A stretch of DNA of 64,000 bases. Source: Mortierella alpina (Eukaryota; Mortierellomycota; Mortierellomycetes; Mortierellales; Mortierellaceae). Under the pieces are notes generated by a model, which searched no databases, was not told the origin of the DNA, and was given only the letters and a program-made list of their open reading frames with translations. The translations under genes and the position numbers were made by a program. Below, piece after piece: positions 46,383 through 56,904 of this stretch (its first letter is position 1; every line of letters starts with the position of its first letter). Location of the stretch: the NCBI GenBank assembly GCA_029449245.1, contig JANATF010000002.1:1984001-2048000 (forward strand), given 5' to 3'.

Positions 46383-47334
46383 GTCAATCGATCCACGTTT
46401 GGCACAACGTTAGTTGTATATTAATGTCTGAAGCGGCATTTGTTCCGTGAGCATCAAACCTTGTGCGAGGCAATTGAACCAGTAGAAGCGAGGGACCCAG
46501 ACATCTGACCTTGTCCCAATGTTCATTCTCGGGTTGGTCTCTGCAGCCAGCCTAAAGATCGCACTCGGTCTCCGTCGACCAGGTACAGTACGCCATTCTT
46601 GGTCTGTCGAGAATGTGTCAGTGATAAAGACTACCAAGGTTTTGCTGCGACTCCACGGCGACTGGACTGATTCTTCGGCGTAGTAAATGGATTGACGCCG
46701 AACCTTGATCGTTTAGGAACACACACAGTCTGATCAGTGATTACTGCCAGCTGTCGAAGTCGTCGTTCTGGCCTGGACACCTCTGATGGTATGATCGGTC
46801 GCAACGTGTGCCTGGGAGCAAAGAGGCCCTCCATCTTTTCAGGCACTGTGCGGTTAGACTGCGGAGCAGGCTCTTCGATCTGATCTGTAGCAGCTGGGCT
46901 TCAAAGCGGGCACGCGTGTGCGGGTGGTAGGATATCGAGCAAGTCCATATGCACATAGGAATGTATCTACACAAGTACGAAGATGAAGAGCACCATGGGG
47001 CCAAGCCGAGGATGAGCGTTCACTGGTGATGAATCCATTTCGGTGAGCATCTACTGTTCTCATCAACCGTGTCCGATGGAGGCCCTGTGCCACATATCTC
47101 AAATACATTGTTGTGCCACCCCTTGTTCGGCCAATCCCTTCCACTTGCATCTCTCTGCATTCACATCTGTCCCTTCACATCCCCCATGGACTGGCGCGCC
47201 TGAAGAGTCTTCAGCCGCTCTTGATCACGACCAATCCGCACCTCTCAGCTTTCCCGACCCTATTCCTGTCCACTTTCAGATCCATCTCTCCCCACTTTAT
47301 TCGTGATTGATTGACTCACAAAAAGGGCTCAGCC

Positions 47335-47356
47335 AAAAAAAAAAAAAAAAAAAAAA
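47335..47356 (+). promoter_or_regulatory. 22-base poly(A) leader tract before kxd1
   Basis: An uninterrupted 22-A run ends nine bases before the kxd1 ATG, on the coding strand. If transcribed, it lies in the 5' UTR. Pre-AUG oligo(A) tracts are known in fungi and poxviruses to alter translation and can bind poly(A)-binding protein; here this is inference. Confidence 0.45.
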
Positions 47357-47365
47357 GCGTTGAGC

Positions 47366-47933
47366 ATGGACCCCACCCATGTCTTTGCAGCCCAGCTGCT
47401 AGACACTCTGCCCGAACCCGAGATTTCAGAGATCCAACGGCGCCAGAACCACATGTAACGACATGTTTTCTTGCAACCCCATGGAACACTTTGATGCAGT
47501 CCTCTCACCATCATCACCTTCTCAATCGCGCCGCTTTGTAGAAGCATATCCCTACTGAAGTCAAGCGCATCGCTTTCGGCCTTGAACGAGTTCTCTGCCA
47601 GCAAATGGGCCGACCTCCATCCAAAGTTTGAGGCCCACACAAAACTCATCAAGGAGCTGCAATCCGACCTGGACCATGTCTTTCGCAAAATACGGTATAT
47701 TTACCCAACTTCTCTTGGCAAAAGGGGGGGGGGGGATTTATTTTTTTCAAACAGTAAGAAAGTAACCTCAACCTGACCATGCATCGTGTTGATCTTCGTA
47801 TGCTCCTCCCTTCAGAACCATCAAGGCCAAGCTCAATCTACCTAATGTTGAAGACGACGATGATGATCCCGAGGATGTGGATGAGGCCGAGGGACACGTT
47901 CAGGCACACGTTCAGGCGCACGAGGAAGGTTGA
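47366..47933 (+). CDS. kxd1: KxDL-motif protein KXD1 (BORC/BLOC-1-related subunit)
   Basis: Three exons: 47366..47454, 47542..47694 and 47816..47933; 119 residues. The central exon carries LLKSSASLSALNEFSASKWADLHPKFEAHTKLIKELQSDLDHVFRKIR, matching the KxDL domain (helical region ending K.DLD.VFR.IR). The KxDL signature itself reads LQSDLD here, with the Lys replaced. The C-terminus is acidic (EDDDDDPEDVDEAEG) and then His/Val/Gln-rich. KXD1 belongs to BLOC-1/BORC complexes that position lysosomes or endosomes; fungal homologues act at vacuole and endosome membranes. Introns have GTAACG and GTATAT donors. The gene converges on aur1, whose stop lies 198 nt away. Confidence 0.85.
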
Positions 47934-48131
47934 TGGTATTAGTTTATTCAATGAGCTTAGGTTACAATTACAGAAGCCATCTCGACAACGTTGTGAGTGG
48001 AGAGAAATGACGGGGTATGATACAAGTGTGGTGAGTGGAGAGATACCGAGAGTTAGAGTGCGAGTGAGAGGACCAGAGCAGAAGGAGAGCGTGAGAAAGA
48101 GAGAGAGCGACAGGAGTGAGAACACATGTCT

Positions 48132-50469
48132 CTACACCACAGTCTCCTCAAGTTGCGCAGTCGAGCTGCGTGGAGAATGCGCGGGAGAACTCTTGGGCGA
48201 AGTCTTTGGGGACGTCCTGGGAGAGTTCACAGTTGCCAGCACCTCGACCCAAGACTCATACCCTTGCCAACCATTCCAAGACTGACGAACACTGGACCGG
48301 GCCGAGACTCTCTGATTCCTCCTGCGTTGTGTCCATGACGACACCGTGGTGGTGGAGGATTCTGATGAACTGGATATACTGGATGCACTGGATGCAGTGG
48401 ATGTACTAGAGGTACTAGATGTACTGGAGTGATCGCTATCCGTGGGCGACCAAGGTCCAGAGTGGGTCAAATCGCGTCCTGCCTCCTTAATCTCCAATCC
48501 TGCCAGAGTCGTCGTCGTCTGTCTCTTGTTGACCACTACGACACTGCTCATCTCCATTATGTCCACGCCGCATTCACTAAACGACAATGGTTTTGCATCG
48601 CCAAAGGAAAACTCTGCTGCCTCTTCGTCTTCGTCATCCTGATTAAGATCTAATCCATTGGTGACATGTTGGCCATGACCACGGCTGCTGCTGCTGCCAG
48701 TTTCTGCTTCCATGTTGTTTTCCGGTGCCTGAAACAAAGTTTCCTTCTCTGGTTGGTCCATTGCTTCGCCCAACTCGTGCGACCCTCTGTGTTTACCCTC
48801 CAGATCCGGCTCATCGGAGGGCAGGACGGGCGGCAAAAAGAATGATCCAATGTAGAAGGCCACCACAGCATAAGCAGCTCCACCGACCAAATCCACGACG
48901 TAATGATGACCCAGATACATGGTCGCCCACCAGATCCAGAACACATACGTCAGCGCAAAAGGGATCGAGCGCGGACCAAAGACATAGACCAAGAAAAATG
49001 CCAGCATCCAAGCATCGGCTGAATGAAGGGAAGGGAACGCACCAAAGACCAAGGGCGAAGCAGTGAAGGTGGTCTTATACATATGAACACCGAGAATATC
49101 ATCCACACGGGCCAGTCCGCCTGGGTCGCCTGGCATGGTATATGTGGCTGGCTGAAATCCACCATAACGTGTTTCGTACCCTAGAGTTGGTGAAGACCCC
49201 AGAAATAAGTATAAAAAGATTGCCCAGGTGTGAGTACATACATCAGCAAATCGGTACATTGGTATGGGACCCCTGTCTCGCGTCTGCACCAACGCGGTGT
49301 CTAGAGCTTGGGTAAACCTGCTTCGCGACTTTTGAAGGTCTCAAGATTGTCTCACGCTAGAACGGATTCAAAATATAAAGGCATGTGTTTCTACAAAGGA
49401 GGTTGTGTATAAAAACATGAAGTGAAGCGTGATGCAGCTAACGTAATAAAAAAAAGGTAGTCGTCTCGGTTTGCTGCAGAATGCTGCTACAGAGAGGCGA
49501 GGGGAAAAGGAGTCGCGCCAAAGGATGACTTAAACAACCACGGCAAGGCACGGCAAGGCACGGCAAGGGCAAAAATGCAAATGATGACAGATGATTGTGG
49601 AAGCGAGGGGGGGAAAGGGTAAATATCACTTGGTGTACGCATTTGAATACATATACCTCGAGCCTACCGAGCACCTGCTCATGCCCTAGCGTCAAGCATA
49701 ACGGGGCAGTGTGCAGCACACTGTAAGAGCAAAAAAACCACCCAAAAAAAAAGGAGAATTCGCCGGAAGCAGCATAAAATTACAAAGTTCCCTCTCAACC
49801 GCTCTTGGGAGCCTCGGTGGGGGCAGTGCAAGATGTTTGTTTTTGCCCAATAAAACTCTCAAAAACAGAAAGGATCAACTTACATGGAGGTGCGCACGGA
49901 AACAAGATCTGGGTCAGCACTCCCGCAATGTTAAGATACCCAAAGGTCCTGGCAAAGACCGGCAATGTGCCAGGCTGTCCGAAGCAAACAATGAGGATCG
50001 CAGTGACGATGGGGAGGACATAATGTAACACGCCGTAGGGGATCCATGCGAGAATATCCTTGAAGGGCGAAGTTGATTTGGCCAACATTTCCGAAATACT
50101 GCCGCCGTACAAGATATTTTCCAGGGCTGGAAGAACCGACGTGAAGATGTGAGGCCTCCATTCGGCAGGGATGAACCGACAACAGTAAAAGAGAATCAGC
50201 CATGCCGCGATGGCAAGGAACGGGAGCATGAACTGGCGAGTACGTCGTGGAAAAAGAAGTGCAACGGATGTCAAGGCAATGGGTAGTTTGAACCACACTG
50301 GCTTATCCATGATTCCATAGCAAAACGAGAGAAGCACAAAGAGGAAGAGGTATTGTAGATCGAAGAGTGTGTAATGGTGCTGCTGGAGAGGCTTTGTTGT
50401 GGATACGACGGCATGCGTGAGTGCTCGTCGCATTCTGCCGCGACTAGTGGGTATTCTTGCGAGGGCCAT
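48132..50469 (-). CDS. aur1: Inositol phosphorylceramide synthase catalytic subunit Aur1
   Basis: Two exons on the minus strand: 50469..49884 and 49180..48132; 544 residues. Aur1 moves phosphoinositol from phosphatidylinositol to ceramide in the Golgi, a fungus-specific step and the target of aureobasidin A. The N-terminal exon has several membrane spans and FPCAPP. The splice completes CAPPWYE, then GDPGGLARVDDILG, GAFPSLHSADAW (His248) and MYLGHHYVVDLVGG (His288, Asp292), the lipid-phosphatase-type triad. After the last membrane span (about residue 315) comes a 230-residue Ser/Glu-rich tail with poly-Ser runs, longer than usual and presumably cytosolic. The intron is 703 nt, falls inside the conserved CAPPWY motif and contains a short tandem repeat. 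Confidence 0.95.
49544..49576. repeat. 10-bp tandem repeat inside the aur1 intron
   Basis: CACGGCAAGG is repeated about three times in a row (49544-49575), followed by GCAAAAA. It lies in the long aur1 intron. No function evident. Confidence 0.8.
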
Positions 50470-52319
50470 TGCACAGGTGTGTGATTATTCGTGGAGTTTG
50501 TATGATAACTATTTCAAAGGTGGGTGCACAGGCTACGGTGCAGCACGCAAGTACAATGAGTATCCGTAGTATGTGTGGAGTAAGGAAGGTATGGTAGGTG
50601 AAGAGGGCTAGCAAGGGACTGAAGCAGTGTAAAGAGAACCGAGAAGGTGTTCAGTCCAGATTGAGCTCCAAGACCATCGCCTCTAGTACAGTGCTGCTGG
50701 GTGGGGACAACGGAGGCTGTACAGTGAGGGCGAGGAGGGGAGCAATGCAGACGAATGAGGAAGGATCGAGTCAAGGTGAATGAGGACAGGAGAGAAGTGA
50801 AGCGAGTGGGCGAGTGTGAGAGGAACGAGGAAAACGAGAAGTGTGAAAACAAGGCTAGAGAGGTGAAAAAAAAAGATTGAGAGCGGTGCAGGGGATAAAC
50901 TAAGCTGGTTTATGTCACAACTCAAGGTGACAATATAATGATGAGGGTACTGTAGAGGTTGAGGCTCTTGTGTCCCTCCCTGTTGCCTGTGCAACAAGAA
51001 CCCGTTCGCGTGTGCAAGACTAAAAAGCAAAAAGAGCGCAAAACAAATACCCGCGAGAAAACTTGACCAGAAATGGAGAACTTTTTCCCCCTTCGTTCCA
51101 GTCAAAGAAGAAAAGACAAAAGACGAAAGTCGTCAACAAATACCCGTCTTGCTAACGGCAGAATCTGGTGCTTCGCAGAACCCATTCTCACAGTCTACTC
51201 TCAGTCCTCCTGGCTCTCATCTGTCCCATCTCCAGCAAGGGATAGAGCAGTAAGGGATAGCAGCACGGGATAAGCAAGGGATTAGACGAATGCAATTGCA
51301 AACACTTCAGCTTTTCAACGTGCAGAAGGTAAGCACACTAGTCAACACTAGCTGGAATCCGCAAGAACCTCCACCCGATTATATCGTAAAGATTTTCTCA
51401 ACCTGGCTCTCAATAGGGCCAGTGCAGGTACAAACCAGATCAGGAACAGGATGCTTTTAATCCTCTGAGCACGTTATGACCGGCCCGGCTTTACTTCAGA
51501 CTGATGGCGATCATTGCGGCGGCATTACGAAGGCCCGCGCATTCAGGCACACACAGACGTACTCGCTAACACACATACACGCACACGCACATTACACACA
51601 AGTTCAAATAAATCTCCAGGATGCTGCATTATTGTCATATGTCTCCGTCTATATCATATCGCTTCCTCGCCGGACACGGCTCGTTCTTTGATCGCTTTTG
51701 CGCGTTTTGGAGTGGAGGTTTTTTTTTATTATTTGTTAATTCCAGCTTCCGTGATTGTATAATGCAAAAACCTGTTCCAGCTTTCCTCGTTTGAAAAATG
51801 CGCATTTTCGCGTAAAGAGAAGAAGGCGGTCTAATACCGGGTAGACAAGACTGAGGAAACCCTCAGCTGCGGATTGCGTGTCGTTATGCTTGCATCTTCA
51901 ACAAACGAGAAACCTGTATTATTGATTATACTGCGTACTCGGCCACGTACTTTCACCTAGTGCCTACCTGAATTAGTCATGGCTCAAGCCCTCCGCCCCC
52001 CCTTCCCTTTCTCCGATGGAATACTCGCGTTAGGGCTCAGAAGTCCTGTTATTTTGAACGCGGCTGATTGAAATGGAGCGGGGCAGAAAATGCGGAAGAT
52101 TCTACAGCGGGATATCAATAATGAAGGGATCTGCGTAGCTGAGCAGCAACTCTTCCTTTTCTGTCGCATGAGAATAACAGGAGCAGTGTTGTGTAGGCAC
52201 GTCGTTCGTATAGTTATCAGACCTTCAGTGCGTTCAACGCTGCTCGATCTTGCTGCGCCATGTTCATATTCACAAATCAGGGCGACAAACCCCACCAATT
52301 GCAAAAATAGTATTTATTT
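50470..52319. other. Upstream region of aur1 and 3' flank of the next minus-strand gene
   Basis: 1,850 bases. The first 400 are GA-rich on the plus strand (CT-rich leader and promoter of aur1). A 66-codon plus-strand ATG frame at 51073-51273 is basic but unremarkable. 51550-51600 has CA-dinucleotide-rich sequence (ACACACGCACACG). I see no convincing gene. Confidence 0.5.
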
Positions 52320-53849
52320 TCAGGGCCCATTGCCATGTCCACTATCACGCCGAGGTGGAGTCTTGGATGTCGGCGAGGAGGCAGGATCAATGATAAGGTA
52401 AACTTGTTCATCATGTAAAGGAGGAGGTAGTAAGAAATCTGGAATAGATATCTTCCTTTCGTGCTGCTGCCGAGTCTCAGACAACGTTTTAGATCCATTT
52501 GTCTTGGAAAGCAAAAGTGGCGATGGTGGCGCGCCTTGACTGGTCGCAGTTGTTTTGGTGCTCCGGCCCAAGAAGATCCTTCGTCGAAAATAGGGGTCCG
52601 TTGACGACTGAAGACTTGCGCTTCTCAGCCGCTTCTCAATGCCGCTCAAAGTCTCGTCGTCCTCATCTTCAACATCATCGTCCTCATCGGCGTCGCCTTC
52701 ATCGTCCTCCACGTATCCGTCGCTCTCCACTTCGTGCATATTTTCCATCTCTCCGTCGGTATCGTCGTGTTCGAGGCTGGTGCCACATTGTTTGGTTCCT
52801 GAAGCAAGCAGGCCAATGGGTATTCTCGACATGGTCTCTGTCTCCACTGCGCCTCCATCTATTTCGGGCTCTTCCTCAGTCTCTTCGAGAGACAATCCAA
52901 CCGTGGGCGCGCTTGTTGTCGCTGCAGAAGTGTTGACCTGATGCCTCGTTGCTTGTTCCACAACAGGAGCGACTGTCAATTCGTTCTGACGCGAGGGTGG
53001 CGATAGTGTCGAGATAGGAGTTGGCGTGATAGGATCAGTGATAGCGGTGGTCAATGGATTGCAACCCGAGGTCATTCCTGCAGCTCTCCAGTACTCTTCC
53101 GTTACTGCCAGCATGGTTGCATCCTTGTCGACCAAAACCTGGACGCGTACTTGGCCCTGCCAGCCCAACGATCTTAATATGTACAAGGTGCGGCCCTCAA
53201 GGCAACACCATCGGCCTCCTTCCCACACGACCGTCATTGTTGGACATTCCTTGGCCAAATCGCGCTGGCCGATTTGCAGCTCCCGAATGGCTTCTCTCAC
53301 CTCCGGATCCTGCTCAAACCTCTTGAGAGAGCCGTTGTAGTGGATCTCGGACGTGTCCAGAGATAGGTAGTTGGGCGTCGATATGTCCGAATTGCCCCAA
53401 GTATCATGCTGGCCTATGTTCTCCCGAGCTGTCGATGATGAAGATGAGCGCGACCGTGATGTGACTACACCCAGAGGGTCCAATTCAGAGAACGCGCGGG
53501 GAGATAGCTCATGAAGTGGGAGGGGGCGAGCACCTGGACCCATGCCTAAGAGGACCAGCTCGTCGGAAGGGTGATGAAGCACATCCATCGGATCTGTCTT
53601 GTCTCCGTGGCCGTCCAATAGCTGTTGAGCAGTCGATGATCGCCTTGAGGAGGCAGCGACCCCATCCTTCGTGTTCTCTTGGGTTTCGTCGTCGTACTGC
53701 TTGTGCAGATGGTACTGCCTATACAGATGGTACTCATGATACCGTCGATCCTTATGTTCCTCCAAAAAGTCGGGCGGGCTTATGAAGACGTAGATCCTGG
53801 TTAGCAGTACCAGTGCCAAAGAGACATAAATAACGGTTTCGGTGGCCAT
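52320..53849 (-). CDS. Single-pass membrane protein with ParB/sulfiredoxin-like segment, unknown function
   Basis: One uninterrupted frame; ATG at 53849 gives 509 residues. The start MATETVIYVSLALVLLTRIYVFI is a signal-anchor-like membrane span. A His/Tyr-rich basic stretch and a Ser-rich linker follow. Residues about 165-255 look ordered: EIHYNGSLKRFEQDPEVREAIREL, then CPTMTVVWEGGRWCCLEGRTLYILRSLG and VRVQVLV. The pattern (hydrophobic-V-x3-GRW-x-CLEGR-x-LY then a final beta strand) resembles a ParB/sulfiredoxin-like nucleotide-binding fold, where GRY-x-LIDGHRR is typical. This is only a resemblance. The C-terminal half is acidic and disordered, with Asp/Glu runs near residues 375-400, a possible bipartite basic patch (KRLRS) and a Pro-rich end. 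No catalytic residue is assigned. Confidence 0.75.
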   Translation of the reverse strand: MATETVIYVSLALVLLTRIYVFISPPDFLEEHKDRRYHEYHLYRQYHLHKQYDDETQENTKDGVAASSRRSSTAQQLLDGHGDKTDPMDVLHHPSDELVLLGMGPGARPLPLHELSPRAFSELDPLGVVTSRSRSSSSSTARENIGQHDTWGNSDISTPNYLSLDTSEIHYNGSLKRFEQDPEVREAIRELQIGQRDLAKECPTMTVVWEGGRWCCLEGRTLYILRSLGWQGQVRVQVLVDKDATMLAVTEEYWRAAGMTSGCNPLTTAITDPITPTPISTLSPPSRQNELTVAPVVEQATRHQVNTSAATTSAPTVGLSLEETEEEPEIDGGAVETETMSRIPIGLLASGTKQCGTSLEHDDTDGEMENMHEVESDGYVEDDEGDADEDDDVEDEDDETLSGIEKRLRSASLQSSTDPYFRRRIFLGRSTKTTATSQGAPPSPLLLSKTNGSKTLSETRQQHERKISIPDFLLPPPLHDEQVYLIIDPASSPTSKTPPRRDSGHGNGP

Positions 53850-56800
53850 ATTATCCGTGGACGGCCGGGTATATGTGTGGTTTTGCAAACGCCGAAGTAG
53901 AAAGTCAAAAGCGAAAGTGGAAATGAAAGAGAGGAAAAATCGAGGTGTTGGGCGCGTGGTCCGCTGGATGGTATCGCGTTGTATGAGTGCCTATGATTGA
54001 CAAGAGACGTGGCAGGTTAGGTACAGTCCTACAGCCGCGCTTTGAAGCTGAAGTGTGTGTTAGGGCTGAGGGGTAGTGAGCGTCCTAGTCGCAATTAGGG
54101 CGGGTGCGGACATGAGCCAAAGCTCCAGCCTATACAGCCTCATCCCTCTTATCTTCCTTCCCTATTCTCTACCACTTGGCTGTTCCCCTTCTCTCTTTTG
54201 TGTTCCAAGCTTGCTCTCGTCTTTTTTCTTTTATTGTGTATCTCGAATGCCTTGCCTTTTCATGTGCTCACAGAGGCTGTATGAAAATGCTACGCCGCGC
54301 TCAAGGGAGTTGATTCTCGATGGTACAGAGATTATGCATCATTCGTGGGTAAAGAACGATAGCAGTGTCGAAGGGAACCAAAAAAAGGGATGGAGGAAGC
54401 CTACAGTACTTTTGTGTGTGTGAGGGGAGGTTAACGGAAATCTTAATGTGCTGATAGATTGTCGCGCATCAAAGCTGCCATGGAAAATGAATAAAAGGGT
54501 ACAGGGCTGTGGAGCAATGGACGATGATAAAAAGAGGGTGGGCGACGAAAGGCGGGCTTTTATTCTTTAAAAAGAGTAGCTGCTTGTTGCGGAGGCGAGG
54601 CACTTGGCCAACAACCGAAAGGACGTACTGTACAGTACCTGACGATGTAGATTTTCCGGACGTTCTTAAGACCGCAAAAGTAGATAGAGTGCGGGCTGTG
54701 GAAGTGGCAAAGTCGGCTAGTGAAACGTGAATTGGAATGAGAGGATGAAATGAGCGGCAGAGCAGGGAGAGGGACGCGGAATGCGCGATGGTGGGCGGCA
54801 GTGTCTGTTGCTGGCGGATGGAATCAACTGTCGAGAAGGAGGAAAGCGATCGCAAGGAAGAAGAGGGCTGCTGACGAGAGGGTGCGAGTGAAGGCCACGT
54901 TGCTTCGGGCGGCAAAGAGACAGCGAGAGAGAGAGACGAGAGACAGAGTGCGATAAAGAGAGAGCGAGGGGGAGAGAAGGCGAGAGACAGACTGACAGAC
55001 AAGATAGACAAGACAAGAGGACGCGGTTCCCAGACCCAATTGGCTGGCGAGTGGTTGCTGCGCGCGCAAATTGAAAAGAAACCAAAGGCGATTGACTGGA
55101 CACTGTGGTCACTGTGGTGGCCCAAGCAGGCCAGTGTGTGCATCGAGGACCGCCAGGATCGCTGCCAGGGCGCTGATCAAATCAAACACGGCCAATGCCG
55201 ATGCTGACAAGACACAAACCAAACGGCGCCCCTTGGGGATGCACTTGGAAACGATATTCCCCTCCCCCCTTCGCGCCTTGTCTCGCTGAATCCCGCCATT
55301 CGCCATCTTCCCCCCTCCTTGATCCTGGGTCCCCCGCCTCTTCGCGCGCCTCCCCTCCTCGTCCTCGGCCCCGTCTCCCTTAACAACCTCGCCTAGATCA
55401 TGTCCCAAGCCCTCCTTTTTTTCAATCATACTACTGTGTTAGTGCGCACATGAACACAGCGTCCAGTGATAAATAGCCCATGTATGTACGATTCATGTAC
55501 ATGGCACAGGCACATGTGCATCCCGCGTTCTTGAACATTTGAGATGGTACAAAAACACACTCCTAACACTACACTCCTAACACTACATCCAGCAAAGGAT
55601 ACCGGTTGAACACTTTTTTTTCTGATTTCAACAGGATTTTGTGGATGAACTTGTACACAACAGCGCACAGGACCTTGGCAAGCCCCCGATTACGGTTGGT
55701 TGTCCTCTGATGAGCGAATAAAGCGATGCCACAGTGCGCAGCGACTGGACTTTGGAGGGATAGGGAAAGGAAGAGAGAGATTCACCCTCCTCTTATTCTC
55801 ACATGGGTTGAAGGATGCATATGCTCGAAGCTAACCCACTCACCTAAGTTGTGCTCCTGTCAAGACACAATAGCCAGGAGAAGAGTTCTCAAGAAAGCGA
55901 AAATACGAAGGTAAAGCGAGAACGAGGCGACGGATGCCGAGTGGAGGTAGCTGTGCTTTAGTGCTATAATCACTTTGTGTGGAAGGAAAGCTGGAAAAAA
56001 GGAAAAGAGAAGAAAGGAAAGGGAAAAAAAAAACAATCCGCCGGGTAATCGGGTGCATTGGTTTTTTATCTGAGTTGAAGTTGGCGACCGATCTTCTTGC
56101 TGCCTTACGTTGTCAACGAGCGGCTGTTGAAATGAACGATTTAATACTTCTTTACAAGAATGAGCGAGAAAAAGAGAAGGGCACAGAGACAACAAAAAAA
56201 AAAAAAAAAAAGACGTGAACCAAATGGAAAGCTGCAGCCAACTTGCAGCCAATTTATCATCAAAAGCCTCGAGGCATAATCGCACCTTGCACCTGCGCTC
56301 TCGTTCTTTTGTTGAGGGCACTTGATTATCGCGCAGCCGACCAATTGTGCAGTCAACGGCACAGGGCTAATCTTGATTTCTAACGTGAGAGAACGAGGCG
56401 GCGTAAAGGTTGCTCAGTAGATCAAGGTTCATCCCGTTCGGCGCTGCACGAACGAGTTCTGCAGGATAGCATCGGAGGCAGTTCCACCTGTGTGCCTGTG
56501 CTGTCGGTAAACAGCAGCCTGTACTGTACTGCCTGTGCACTTGAGAGTGGACTACCGAGCAGGTGCTAGCGGAGTAAAAATAGGCAAGGGAACGCCATGT
56601 CCACATATAGCTCGAGGATCAATTGGAAGTGTTCTCGCCTCGTCGGGTCTGAAACGTGCTATTGCATCATGTCTGTCGACTCCGATGAAGTACATGTACA
56701 GTCCTCACAACCGTTTACCGGGCATTCAGCTCGCCTCAGCGCACACGCCAAGCCTCGTAGTATGTCTTAGCGCTCCGAAGTACGTGTACAGTCGGTTCCT

Positions 56801-56904
56801 TAACGCCAATTGAGTGAGTGTGAGTTTTATGATATGCAATTGAAAGGTAGGTAGCTAGTATCGTTCTATTTCTGAATGTCGGCCCACGACTTTGGGCTAG
56901 GAAC
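53850..56904. other. Gene-poor region, 3.1 kb
   Basis: No convincing gene. Purine-rich plus-strand tracts (about 54720-55010, with GAGA runs) read as CT-rich on the minus strand. They could be leader or promoter of the membrane-protein gene or of an unseen non-coding transcript. A 15- to 20-base poly(A) run lies near 56192-56211. The last 400 bases before 56905 should be the 3' flank of drs1. Confidence 0.5.
55557..55584. repeat. 14-bp tandem duplication
   Basis: ACACTCCTAACACT occurs twice in direct succession (55557-55570 and 55571-55584). Each copy contains CTAAC, a branch-point-like word. Intergenic. Confidence 0.8.

Larger units (their letters stand above)
46090..47365. promoter_or_regulatory. 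Divergent intergenic region between FkbM gene and kxd1
   Basis: 1,276 bases between divergent starts. 46115-46400 is purine-rich on the plus strand, hence a CT-rich leader for the FkbM gene, and includes an imperfect 25-bp repeat. The middle holds no convincing frame. The right end has a 22-base poly(A) run next to the kxd1 ATG. Confidence 0.5.
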
